Shown in pieces: positions 7,323 to 15,110 of a stretch of 16,789 nt of DNA. Made by a program: the position numbers and the translations under genes. Every line of letters starts with the position of its first letter. Position 1 is the stretch's first letter. Source of the DNA: a bacterium (lineage in GTDB: Bacteria > Verrucomicrobiota > Verrucomicrobiae > Opitutales > Opitutaceae); contig JAJXYI010000203.1 in assembly GCA_021780625.1 (NCBI GenBank), positions 1-16,789 on the forward strand. Reading direction: 5' to 3'. The notes beneath the pieces are model-generated. The model did not search any database and had not been told where the DNA came from. It worked only from the letters and a program-made list of their open reading frames with translations.

Positions 7323-9821
7323 ATGACTCTCGTCCTCGATCTCAGCCAGCAAGAGTGGCGCTTTCGCCAAGCCTCAACCCGGTCGCCGTGGCGCAAGGCC
7401 ACCGTCCCAGGATGCGTCCACACGGACCTCCTTCGCCACAAGCTGATTCCCGATCCGTTTTTCGGTACCAACGAACTTCAACTCCAGTGGATCGAGGAGG
7501 CGGATTGGGAATACCGCACGCTGTTCACGGTGCCCAAAACGCTCCGTGGCGAGAGTCACCTCGAGCTGGTTGCCGATGGGCTCGACACGGTGGCGACCGT
7601 GACCCTCAACGGGAGCGAGATCGCGCGCTCCGAGAACATGTTCGTGGGACACCGCTGGGAAATCGGAGCCCTGCTTCGCCCCGGGCGCAACGAACTCACC
7701 TTCCATTTTGGCAGCGCGCGCCGGTATGTGCAGACCCATCGCCTGGACCATCGGCCGCCCGTCGAGTTCAACGATCCCGTCGGCGGATCCACCCGGCTGC
7801 GCAAACAGGCCTGTCAATTCGGCTGGGACTGGGCCCCGCGGCTCGTCACCGCCGGAATCTGGCGCGGCATCCGTCTGGAAGCCTGGTCCGGAGCCCGCCT
7901 GTCCAATGCGCGCGTCCGCCAGGACCACGGCACTTCCGGCCGTGTCCAGGTGTTCGTGGATCCGGAAATCCAGGGTTCCGGCACCGGACTGGAATGCAGG
8001 GCGGCGCTCCACCTGGAAGGCAAGCTCGTCGCGGAAGCCAGTGGCCCCGTCGGCACCCTCGCGCTCGAGGTCGCCGATCCACTCCTCTGGTGGCCTGCCG
8101 GCCAGGGCGCACAGCCGCTCTACGATCTCTCCGTCGAACTCCACGAGTCCTCCACCGACCACGCCGTCGACCGCTGGCATCGTCGTATCGGCCTGCGTTC
8201 CATCATCCTGGACCGGCACCCCGACCAGTGGGGCGAGAGCTTCCAGTTCGTCGTCAATGGTCGCGCCGTCTTCGTCAAGGGAGCCAATTGGATTCCCGTC
8301 CACAGTTTTGTCGCCGCGCTCACGCGCAGGGACTACGAGCGCGACCTGCGCGCCGCGGTCGCAGCCAACATGAACTGCGTCCGCCTCTGGGGCGGCGGCA
8401 TCTACGAGAGCGAGGATTTTTACGATCTGTGCGACGAACTCGGCCTGTTGCTCTGGCACGACTTCATGTTCGCCTGCACCCTTTACCCCCACGACGACGC
8501 GTTTGCTGAGTCGGTCGCCGTCGAGGTCGAGCAGCAGGTCGCGCGCATCCGGCACCACGCCTGCCTCATGCTGTGGTGTGGAAACAACGAGGTTCATTCC
8601 TGCAATTCCGCCGCCCTCAACGATCCCGCCGCGAGGGAAGGTTACGAGAAGATCTTCCACACGCTCATCCCCGACGTGCTCGCGCGGGTCGACGACCGCA
8701 CGCCCTACTGGCCGTCGTCGGAGTGGCACGGTGATTTCAACGGCGGATTGTCCGAAGGCGAGAAGCGCGGCGACACCCATTACTGGGATGTCTGGCACGC
8801 CCGCAAACCCGTATCCGATTACGAGCGCTGGCATCTCCGCTTCTGTTCCGAGTTTGGAATGCAGAGTTACGCCTCCGCCGAAACCATGGAGTCCTTCTCA
8901 CCCGACTCCGACCGCAACCTTTTCGGCGCCTCCTCCGAAAACCACCAGAAGAACCCCTTCGGCAACCAGATCATCCTCGACTACGTGACGCGCCGCTACG
9001 GGTATCCGCGGGACCAGGACGCGCTGATCTATCTCTCGCAGCTGAACCAGGCGTACTGCATGGAGGTCGCCGTCGAGCACTACCGCCGCAACCGTCCGCG
9101 CTGCATGGGCGCCATCTACTGGCAGCTCAACGACTGTTGGCCCGCCGCCTCCTGGAGCTCGATCGAACACAACGGACGCTGGAAGGCGCTGCACTATGCC
9201 GCCCGGCGCTTCTTCGCCCCGCTGATCGTGTCCGCGCGGGTGATCGGCGACGAACGCCAGGGCAAGGGCAATTACCGGGATTCCACGTACACCGGCGCCG
9301 TCGAGCTCCACACGGTCAACGACACTCCCGCCCTCGTGAAGGCCAGGCTGCACTGGGAACTGCTCCGACTCGACGGACGCAAGGTCGTCTCGGGATCGAA
9401 GTCCGTCGTCATGGAGGCGGGCTCCGCCAGCCTTCAGACCGCCCTCGACTTCTCGCGGGAACTGCTCCGCCACGGGCGCGAACGACTCATGCTCCGCCAC
9501 GCCCTGCGCGTGGACGGCAGGCTCGTGAGCGAGGACACGGCGTTTTTCGCACAGCCCCGCTTCGTCGAGCTGCCCCAGGCGCCCGTCTCCGTCGATATCC
9601 AAAAACTGGATGCCCTGCATGCGAAGCTCGTCGTGACCAGCGCGGCCTACCAGCACCGCCTATTCATCGATTTCCGGGGCATCGGCCACCACGCCGACGA
9701 CAATTTCATCGACGTGCATGCAAAGGAGAAGGTCGAGATCCTGGTGACGCTCGACCGCCCGGCCACGGCCGGCACGCTGCACCGCGCCCTGCGCCTGCAG
9801 TCCCTCGCGACCGCACAGTAG
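7323..9821 (+). CDS. GH2 beta-mannosidase
   Basis: An 832-residue glycoside hydrolase family 2 enzyme, near the usual length for beta-mannosidases. It removes terminal beta-mannose from manno-oligosaccharides. The N-terminal galactose-binding-like domain runs from about 1 to 190, with VPGCVHTDLL and the mannosidase-typical FGWDWAPR (166-173). Immunoglobulin-like domain 2 follows, then the catalytic barrel from about 315. The acid/base is Glu423 in WCGNNEVH and the nucleophile is Glu510 in FCSEFGMQS; THYWDVWH (485-492) lines the mannose site. No signal peptide is present, so it acts in the cytoplasm on imported oligosaccharides. The start at 7323 fits the family (MTLVLDLSQQEWRF). A 12-nt pyrimidine tract abuts it in place of a Shine-Dalgarno site. 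Divergent from the secreted GH5-like enzyme, probably a functional partner. Confidence 0.93.
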   Translation: MTLVLDLSQQEWRFRQASTRSPWRKATVPGCVHTDLLRHKLIPDPFFGTNELQLQWIEEADWEYRTLFTVPKTLRGESHLELVADGLDTVATVTLNGSEIARSENMFVGHRWEIGALLRPGRNELTFHFGSARRYVQTHRLDHRPPVEFNDPVGGSTRLRKQACQFGWDWAPRLVTAGIWRGIRLEAWSGARLSNARVRQDHGTSGRVQVFVDPEIQGSGTGLECRAALHLEGKLVAEASGPVGTLALEVADPLLWWPAGQGAQPLYDLSVELHESSTDHAVDRWHRRIGLRSIILDRHPDQWGESFQFVVNGRAVFVKGANWIPVHSFVAALTRRDYERDLRAAVAANMNCVRLWGGGIYESEDFYDLCDELGLLLWHDFMFACTLYPHDDAFAESVAVEVEQQVARIRHHACLMLWCGNNEVHSCNSAALNDPAAREGYEKIFHTLIPDVLARVDDRTPYWPSSEWHGDFNGGLSEGEKRGDTHYWDVWHARKPVSDYERWHLRFCSEFGMQSYASAETMESFSPDSDRNLFGASSENHQKNPFGNQIILDYVTRRYGYPRDQDALIYLSQLNQAYCMEVAVEHYRRNRPRCMGAIYWQLNDCWPAASWSSIEHNGRWKALHYAARRFFAPLIVSARVIGDERQGKGNYRDSTYTGAVELHTVNDTPALVKARLHWELLRLDGRKVVSGSKSVVMEAGSASLQTALDFSRELLRHGRERLMLRHALRVDGRLVSEDTAFFAQPRFVELPQAPVSVDIQKLDALHAKLVVTSAAYQHRLFIDFRGIGHHADDNFIDVHAKEKVEILVTLDRPATAGTLHRALRLQSLATAQ

Positions 9822-9840
9822 TCCGGTCCCCCGCCCCAAA

Positions 9841-9865
9841 CGCCGGGACCCACGCGATCCCGGCG
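9841..9865 (+). terminator. Hairpin after the GH2 gene
   Basis: A perfect 8-bp stem CGCCGGGA/TCCCGGCG (9841-9848 and 9858-9865) with a 9-nt loop begins 19 bp past the GH2 stop codon. It is followed by a CTCCTCCTCC tract and not by a T-run, so termination may be weak or factor-assisted. The 163-bp gap to the pectinesterase shows nothing else clear. Confidence 0.4.
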
Positions 9866-9984
9866 GCCTCCTCCTCCTCCGCCGTTTGCGTCCGTCAACG
9901 ACGTGAACGACCCTTCCTTTGCATTCCCGCGGTCCGCGACAAGACTTCCGCGCCGGTTTCACCCCAGATTCCACGCCCTTCCCC

Positions 9985-11478
9985 ATGCCTCACCCACGCT
10001 CCGTCGTCTCATTTCTCGCGATCGCATTGGTCGCCCCGCTGCTGCACGCCGCCCTTGCGGTCGCCCCCACCTCCCTCTTCCCCGCTCCGGGCGCCGCCCA
10101 GGCCTGCGTCGACACGCCTCTCCGACTCTCGTTCGCGGAGCCCGTCGCGCGGGGCAAGGCGGGCCTCATCCGCATCGTCGACGCGTCCGACGGGCAGGTG
10201 GTCGACACCATCGACGTCGCGAAGGCGACCGACACGCGGACGATCGGCGGGGCCGGCGGCTTTCAGGTGTATCCGGTCATCGTCGACGGCGATGAGGCCG
10301 AGGTCGCGCCACATTCCGGGCGCCTGCAGTATGGGAAGAGCTACTACGTGACCGCGGACGCCGGCGCCTTTGTCTGCGGCGGCCGGCCCTCGGAGGCCAT
10401 CCGGGGACCCGCAGCCTGGCGTTTCTCGACCAAGGCCGCGGGGCCGAAGCCAGGATCCGCACGCCTCGTGGTCGCCGCCGACGGAAGCGGCGACTTCTGC
10501 ACCGTCCAGGCCGCGCTCGACTTCGTGCCGGCGGGCAACGACCGCCCCGTGACGATCTTCATCCGCAAAGGTCTGTACCGTGAGATCGTGTTCTTCGCGC
10601 AGAAGAACGACATCACCCTCCAGGGCGAGAGCCGTACCGGCACCATCATCGCCTATGCGAACAACGCCCGTTTCAACCCGTCGGGCGGCAATCCCTTCGA
10701 GGGCGAATCACCCAATCCCGCCGCCGCCCATGTCACCGGCGGACACATCTACCGTCGCGGCGTCCTGCTCGCCCATCGGGTGCAGAACCTCTCGATCGTC
10801 AATCTCACCATCCACAACCTCACGCCCTACGGCGGCTCGCAGGCGGAGGCGATCATTCTCAACGGCACGACCTCGGCCCATGCGATCCTCAAGGGCCTGG
10901 ATCTGTACAGCTACCAGGATACCCTTCAGATCAACGGCCAGGCCTACGTGACGAACTGTCATTTCGACGGCGACGTCGATTTTCTTTGGGGCACCGGTCC
11001 CTGCTATTTCGAGGGCTGCACTTTCCGTTCCCTGCATTCGGGACGGTATTTCACGCAGATTCGCAATCCCGCCTCGAACCACGGCTACGTTTTTCACCGC
11101 TGCGTCTTCGAGGGCGCGCCTGGCGTGAAGGGCAATTACCTCTCCCGCATCGCCCCCAACCGCTTTCCCCACAGCGAGGTCGTGCTGATCGATTGCAGGC
11201 TGAGCTCGGCCGTGGGTCCGACGGCCTGGCAGTTGAAAAATGACAACAGGGCGCCGGTCGGCGATTGTCCCAACATCCATTTTTGGGAGTACGACAGCCG
11301 CACGCCCGACGGAGCAGCCGTCGACATGTCGGGGCGCAATCCGCATTCGCGTCGCCTGGAAATGCCCGCCGACGAAGCCCTGATCCGCGACTACAGCAAT
11401 CCGGTGTTCGTGTTGGGCGGATGGAATCCCCTCAGCTCGCCGACCTTCGGCGCCTCGGCGGACACCCGGGCCGGGTAA
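9985..11478 (+). CDS. Secreted pectinesterase (CE8) with N-terminal Ig-like domain
   Basis: A 497-residue carbohydrate esterase family 8 protein that would remove methyl esters from pectin, giving polygalacturonate and methanol. A signal peptide (about 1-26) precedes an Ig-like domain resembling Big_5/SbsA modules (about 27-150; starts SLFPAPGA, ends WRFSTK). The CE8 beta-helix starts at LVVAADGSGDFCTVQAALD (161-179). Catalytic residues are visible: Gln286 in GSQAEAI, Asp312 in YQDTL, Asp332 in GDVDFLWG, Arg388 in YLSRIAP. Two motifs differ from the textbook enzymes: VDFLWG replaces VDFIFG, and SRIAPNRFP replaces GRPW. This suggests the bacterial branch of CE8 with an altered substrate groove. 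The start at 9985 follows a 9-nt pyrimidine tract. It is co-directional with GH2 and converges on the EVE gene 18 bp away. Confidence 0.92.
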   Translation: MPHPRSVVSFLAIALVAPLLHAALAVAPTSLFPAPGAAQACVDTPLRLSFAEPVARGKAGLIRIVDASDGQVVDTIDVAKATDTRTIGGAGGFQVYPVIVDGDEAEVAPHSGRLQYGKSYYVTADAGAFVCGGRPSEAIRGPAAWRFSTKAAGPKPGSARLVVAADGSGDFCTVQAALDFVPAGNDRPVTIFIRKGLYREIVFFAQKNDITLQGESRTGTIIAYANNARFNPSGGNPFEGESPNPAAAHVTGGHIYRRGVLLAHRVQNLSIVNLTIHNLTPYGGSQAEAIILNGTTSAHAILKGLDLYSYQDTLQINGQAYVTNCHFDGDVDFLWGTGPCYFEGCTFRSLHSGRYFTQIRNPASNHGYVFHRCVFEGAPGVKGNYLSRIAPNRFPHSEVVLIDCRLSSAVGPTAWQLKNDNRAPVGDCPNIHFWEYDSRTPDGAAVDMSGRNPHSRRLEMPADEALIRDYSNPVFVLGGWNPLSSPTFGASADTRAG

Positions 11479-11496
11479 GGGGGGACGGACCTGCCC

Positions 11497-11910
11497 TCAG
11501 CCCCTGCCGAGCGCGAGGATCCGGTCGAACTCCGCCTTCGCGAGGGGCATAACCGACAGTCGGCTCTGGCGCAGAAGGGCGATGCCTTTCAGTGCGGGCT
11601 CGGCCTTGATCTGCTCGAGGGTGACCGGACGAGTCAGGCTTCGCACGACCTTCAGCTCCACGGCGCTCCAATCGCCCTCCTCGGCAGTCAGGTCGGGAAA
11701 GGCTTCGCGGACGACCTCCGCCACTCCGAGCACCGCCTTGGTGGTGACGCTCGCGTAAAACAGCACCGTGTCGCCCCGGCGCATCGCACGGAGGTGGTTG
11801 CGCGCCTGAAAATTCCGAACCCCCTCCCAGACGGTGCGCCCGTCGCGGAGAAACTGTTCCCACGAGTAGGCTTCCGGTTCCTGTTTCACCAACCACGTTT
11901 GTTTCGGCAT
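11497..11910 (-). CDS. EVE domain protein (THYN1-like)
   Basis: A 137-residue single-domain protein matching the EVE fold (PUA-like). It opens with TWLVKQEPEAYSWEQF (5-20), then VWEGVRNFQARNHLRAM (27-43), GDTVLFYAS (46-54), LGVAEVVREAFPD (61-73) and LLRQSRLSVMPL (112-123). EVE proteins bind modified nucleobases such as methylated or hydroxymethylated cytosine, and some serve as readers in defence systems; a stand-alone form like this is common and its cellular role is unclear. The commonly seen FYHS reads FYAS here (Ala53). I chose the ATG at 11910 because it gives the family start; the longer frame to 12093 has no family match. An 8-nt pyrimidine tract abuts the start. It sits oddly between the two pectin-degrading genes. 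Confidence 0.92.
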   Translation of the reverse strand: MPKQTWLVKQEPEAYSWEQFLRDGRTVWEGVRNFQARNHLRAMRRGDTVLFYASVTTKAVLGVAEVVREAFPDLTAEEGDWSAVELKVVRSLTRPVTLEQIKAEPALKGIALLRQSRLSVMPLAKAEFDRILALGRG

Positions 11911-12015
11911 AGGAAGGGTTCGTTTTCGGTTCCCGTACGGAGCGCAATCCCCGCCGAAACGCAACCCGCCGGCAAAGGCGGCGCGCCACCTAGTCCCGGC
12001 GCCCTGAAAAAACAA

Positions 12016-12029
12016 CGATGCGCGCATCG
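12016..12029. promoter_or_regulatory. Perfect 14-bp palindrome in the EVE/GH28 divergent region
   Basis: CGATGCGCGCATCG is fully self-complementary and follows an A-rich run (AAAAAACAA). It lies 82 bp before the GH28 ATG and 105 bp before the EVE ATG in a 201-bp divergent gap. That position suits an operator. About one such palindrome would be expected by chance in a window this size, so support is moderate at best. Confidence 0.35.
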
Positions 12030-12111
12030 CCGGGCTTACTGGCAATCCGCCCTGCGGCAAGGCTTCGTCCCGAGCGGGGATCGTTCCGCTCACCCCAACC
12101 CCGTCCCCCCA

Positions 12112-13605
12112 ATGAAACTTCCCCTGGCTGTCTTATCGACTCTGCTTGCCTTAGCGCCCACCACCGTGACGGCGGCGAGCGCCGAACACTATCTCAAGTC
12201 GGCACCGTTCCCGATGCCCGAGATCGTCGCTCCGACGTTTCCTGAACGCACGTTTCGCATCACCGATTTCGGCGCGGTCTCCGACGGCCACACGCTCGCA
12301 ACCCAGGCCTTCGCCAACGCCATCGCCGCGTGCGTGAAAGCCGGCGGCGGACACGTCGTCGTCCCCCCCGGCCTCTGGATCACCGGACCGATCGTGCTCG
12401 CGAGCAACGTCGACCTGCACGCCGAGCGCGGCGCGCTCATCCAATTCACACCCGATCACAGCCAGTACCCGCTCGTGGGCGCAGGCGGAAAGGCGGGCTT
12501 CGTGACCCAGTCTCCAATCTCCGGAGACAACCTCAGCAACGTGGCCATCACCGGCCAGGGCATCTTTGACGGTGCGGGCGAGACCTGGCGGCCCGTAAAA
12601 CGCGTCAAGGTGACCGCTGCGCAGTGGAAATCCCTGCTCGCCAGCGGAGGCCCCACCAACAGCGACGATACGGTCTGGTGGCCCACCCGGGCCGCGGCCC
12701 AGGGCGAAGCCGCGCTCAAACTCCTGCGGAGCACCAACCGCAATCCGACGGTCGCAGACTACCTGGCGGTTCGCGACTTCCTCCGGCCAAAGCTGCTCGT
12801 GCTCTCCAACTGCCGAAACGTGCTGATCGAGGATGTCACCCTCCGCAATTCGCCCGCCTTCGTCTGCTATCCGGTCCGCTGCACCAATCTGATCATCCGC
12901 GGCGTGAACATCTTCAACGAATTCTGGGCCCAGAACGGCGACGGCATCGACCTGAGCGCCTGCACGAATGCCCTGCTCTACCGCTGCAACGTCAGCGCCG
13001 GCGACGACGGCATCTGCATGAAATCGAGCGGCAAGTCGAAGAGCCCCGACGGCGCGCTCAACCACGTCGTGATCGCCGAATGCACCGTCTACCACGCTCA
13101 CGGCGGCTTCGTGATCGGCAGCAACACCGACGGCGGCATGCGCTACATCTGGGCCACCCACTGCACTTTCATCGGCACCGACATGGGCATCCGCGTGAAA
13201 AGCGCCCCGGGACGCGGCGGGCTCGTCCGCGATATCTTCGCGACGGACATCGTCATGAAGGACATCGTCGGCGCGGCCATCGGATTCCAAACGACCTACG
13301 AGGACATCAAGGCAGGCGCGGCCGCCAAGGGCGCACCCGGCGCCGCCGCGGGCAGGATTCCTGACTTCGGCCATTTCACCATCCGAAACATCCTCTGCGA
13401 CGGCGCCCGCACCGCGATCGACATCGCCGGGCTGGCCCAGCAACCGGTGCACGACATCCTGATCGAAAACGCACGCATCGTCGCCCGCCGCGGCATGCAC
13501 GCGGTGAACGCCGCCAACCTCACGCTGCGCAAGGTCGAGCTGGTGACACCCGAATCACCGGCGATCACGACCGACTCCTGCACGGGTATCGTCGTCGAGA
13601 ACTGA
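12112..13605 (+). CDS. Secreted GH28 polygalacturonase (pectinase)
   Basis: A 497-residue glycoside hydrolase family 28 protein, expected to hydrolyse alpha-1,4-galacturonosyl bonds of demethylated pectin. A clear signal peptide (1-23) is followed by RTFRITDFGAVSDG (46-59), the usual start of the right-handed beta-helix. Active-site motifs are NGDGIDL (275-281, Asp277), AGDDGICMKSS (296-306, Asp298 and Asp299), HAHGGFVIGS (328-337, His330) and IRVKS (360-364, Arg361 and Lys363). Residues about 155-227 form an insertion (ETWRPVKR to RDFLRP) that I recall from bacterial, probably exo-acting, GH28 enzymes. The start at 12112 gives the signal peptide; six C and one A precede it. It forms a functional pair with the pectinesterase, though the EVE gene lies between them on the other strand. 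Confidence 0.93.
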   Translation: MKLPLAVLSTLLALAPTTVTAASAEHYLKSAPFPMPEIVAPTFPERTFRITDFGAVSDGHTLATQAFANAIAACVKAGGGHVVVPPGLWITGPIVLASNVDLHAERGALIQFTPDHSQYPLVGAGGKAGFVTQSPISGDNLSNVAITGQGIFDGAGETWRPVKRVKVTAAQWKSLLASGGPTNSDDTVWWPTRAAAQGEAALKLLRSTNRNPTVADYLAVRDFLRPKLLVLSNCRNVLIEDVTLRNSPAFVCYPVRCTNLIIRGVNIFNEFWAQNGDGIDLSACTNALLYRCNVSAGDDGICMKSSGKSKSPDGALNHVVIAECTVYHAHGGFVIGSNTDGGMRYIWATHCTFIGTDMGIRVKSAPGRGGLVRDIFATDIVMKDIVGAAIGFQTTYEDIKAGAAAKGAPGAAAGRIPDFGHFTIRNILCDGARTAIDIAGLAQQPVHDILIENARIVARRGMHAVNAANLTLRKVELVTPESPAITTDSCTGIVVEN

Positions 13606-13661
13606 CCACGTTCCCCCGGGCCGCTCCCGACGTAGCGGGCTTGTCTCATTCCGGACTCACC

Positions 13662-13718
13662 CAAAGCCGCAGAGGGAATCGCCACGAAGAACACGAAGTT
13701 TCTGGGGCTGCGGCTTTG
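13662..13718. repeat. 57-bp element with 11-bp terminal inverted repeats (MITE/REP-like)
   Basis: The perfect arms CAAAGCCGCAG (13662-13672) and CTGCGGCTTTG (13708-13718) enclose 35 bp containing GCCACGAAGAACACGAAG. CGCAGAG and CACGAAG words of this kind occur, as I recall, in dispersed intergenic repeats of many environmental bacteria. It lies in the convergent gap between GH28 and murI. No target-site duplication is obvious and there is only one copy in this window. Confidence 0.55.
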
Positions 13719-13754
13719 CGTTGCGTGCGCTTATCAGCGCTCCCTGCCTGAGCC

Positions 13755-13773
13755 GGCGCCCCCGGCGCCTTTT
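13755..13773 (+). terminator. Probable intrinsic terminator after GH28
   Basis: GGCGCC (13755-13760), a CCC loop and GGCGCC (13764-13769) are followed directly by TTTT on the plus strand. The stem is short but GC-only. It lies in the convergent GH28/murI gap, about 150 bp past the GH28 stop and just before the murI stop. Confidence 0.45.
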
Positions 13774-13792
13774 GGTGTCTCGGCTTCTGGGT

Positions 13793-14650
13793 TCAATCGA
13801 GCGGGCGGAGCCTCACCTGGGTCGCGGTGAATGTGCGGCCCAGCATGCGTTCGCCACGCGCGGCAAACCACGAGGGATCGTCGGTCGTCACAATCTCCCG
13901 GCGCCCTCCCCGGCCAAGGCGGGCTTCCTGCTCGGGGTGACGCTCCAGCCAGTTGCCGAGGCGTTCGGCGACGATGCCGCCCTGCGTGAGGATCGCGACC
14001 TCCGGCGGCACCAGACGCCGGAGCGCAGGCAGGAGCAGCGGATAATGGGTGCAGCCGAGCAGGATCCGCGAAGGCATGCGTCCGGACCTCAGCACGGGGT
14101 CGAGCGATTTGCGGAGAAACCATTCCGCGCCAGGCCCGTCCAGCTCCCCTGCCTCCACGAGCGGAACCCACATCGGACAGGCCTGCTGCACCAGCTCGAT
14201 GCCCGGGGCGAGCTTGTGCAGCTCGATGCCGTAGGAATCCGATCCGATCGTGCCATCCGTGCCCAGAACCGCCACGCGGCCCGTGACCGACGACGGCAAC
14301 GTTTTGCCGGGAATCGCACCCGGAGGAAGGCCGGCGAGGGCCTCGACTGAGGGACGAACCACACCCAGCACGCGGCGGTCGGGACGTTTCGCCGGGAGGT
14401 GAAGTTGCTGGATGTTGCGCAGCGCGCGCGCCGAAGCCGTGTTGCACGCCAGCACCACAAGGGTGCAGCCCTGGTCGAACAGCCACTCGACCGACTCGAG
14501 CGTGTAGCGGTGGATGACCTCCGCACTGCGCGCACCGTAGGGCGCACGGGCGCTGTCCGCCAGAAACAGATAGTCGTACCGCGGCAGCGCCTCGATCAGG
14601 GAGGCAAGCACGGTCAATCCGCCAAAGCCGGAGTCAAATACGCCGATCAT
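13793..14650 (-). CDS. murI: Glutamate racemase
   Basis: A 285-residue cytosolic, cofactor-independent racemase that converts L-glutamate to D-glutamate for peptidoglycan. The N-terminus IGVFDSGFGGLTVL (2-15) carries Asp6. The two catalytic cysteines are Cys69 in LACNTASA and Cys200 in GCTHYPLL, with His202 beside the second. ADSARAPYGARS (31-42) is the usual substrate-pocket motif. The MurI sequence begins at MIGVFDSG, so I chose the ATG at 14650; another ATG at 14680 would add ten residues. Residues about 106-125 look like a small proline/glycine-rich insertion. It converges on GH28 and lies 150 bp downstream of the toxin-antitoxin pair; it is unrelated to the polysaccharide genes. Confidence 0.95.
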   Translation of the reverse strand: MIGVFDSGFGGLTVLASLIEALPRYDYLFLADSARAPYGARSAEVIHRYTLESVEWLFDQGCTLVVLACNTASARALRNIQQLHLPAKRPDRRVLGVVRPSVEALAGLPPGAIPGKTLPSSVTGRVAVLGTDGTIGSDSYGIELHKLAPGIELVQQACPMWVPLVEAGELDGPGAEWFLRKSLDPVLRSGRMPSRILLGCTHYPLLLPALRRLVPPEVAILTQGGIVAERLGNWLERHPEQEARLGRGGRREIVTTDDPSWFAARGERMLGRTFTATQVRLRPLD

Positions 14651-14801
14651 GCCGTCAACGCACCGCAGCGCGGGCCCCATGGCAAGCCGCCAAAGTCGAG
14701 CCAGGCGTTATGAAATGTGACTATGAGGGCCAAGAGTCTGCTGAGGTACTTCCTTGGGGGCGGCGAACGCGATTTCAATTCGTCACTGGAGCACCGAGAC
14801 T

Positions 14802-15110
14802 TCAGCCTACTAGCAAAACCTCGGGGCGTTTTGCAGCAATCGAGAGGAGTTTCAAGGCTGGCCCAGAGGGAACACGGCGATTTTTTTCCCAGCTTCTAAC
14901 TGTGTCCGACGTGACGTTCAGGTATGCTGCAAAAACCGGAGTGCTAACCTTCAATGAGCGCCGGATCTTGGCAATTTGGACTGCAGAGATGGGTTTTGTC
15001 GGCTTGGGAACCACGGCTGTCTTGAGCGTGAGCTTGCCCTTCGCGTGAGCCAAGGCCTCCCGCATGCTGCCGATCAATTCCGCTTCGTCGAAAGTGTGTT
15101 CTTTTTTCAT
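14802..15110 (-). CDS. HigA-like antitoxin, helix-turn-helix regulator
   Basis: A 102-residue protein with an N-terminal acidic/helical part (1-30) and a C-terminal XRE/Cro-type helix-turn-helix (about 44-80). The family signature VRSWEKNRRVPSGPALKLL (71-89) follows, as in antitoxins paired with RelE/HigB-type toxins. It would neutralise the upstream toxin and repress the shared promoter. Its ATG overlaps the toxin stop codon (ATGA, 15107-15110), so translation is probably coupled. The order is toxin first, as in higBA. The gene is visibly AT-richer than its neighbours, consistent with horizontal acquisition. Confidence 0.9.
   Translation of the reverse strand: MKKEHTFDEAELIGSMREALAHAKGKLTLKTAVVPKPTKPISAVQIAKIRRSLKVSTPVFAAYLNVTSDTVRSWEKNRRVPSGPALKLLSIAAKRPEVLLVG

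Noticed and set aside
7137..7370. Upstream extension of the GH5-like gene
   Set aside because: It would overlap the start of GH2 and bury the signal peptide; the start at 7136 gives a proper export signal.
7374..8834. 486-codon minus-strand frame inside GH2
   Set aside because: Antisense shadow of the beta-mannosidase; no family features.
9137..10351. 404-codon plus-strand frame spanning the GH2 end and pectinesterase start
   Set aside because: Out of frame with both real genes; Arg/Pro-rich translation.
12151..13500. 449-codon minus-strand frame inside GH28
   Set aside because: Antisense of GH28; Asp/Ala/Val-rich mirror composition without motifs.
13691..13717. CACGAAG words as a possible CRISPR or tandem array
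   Set aside because: Only two short imperfect units occur, without spacer-repeat periodicity; a palindromic element explains them better.
14710..15048. 112-codon plus-strand frame opposite the antitoxin
   Set aside because: Antisense to a clear HigA-like gene with a translationally coupled start; no recognisable product.
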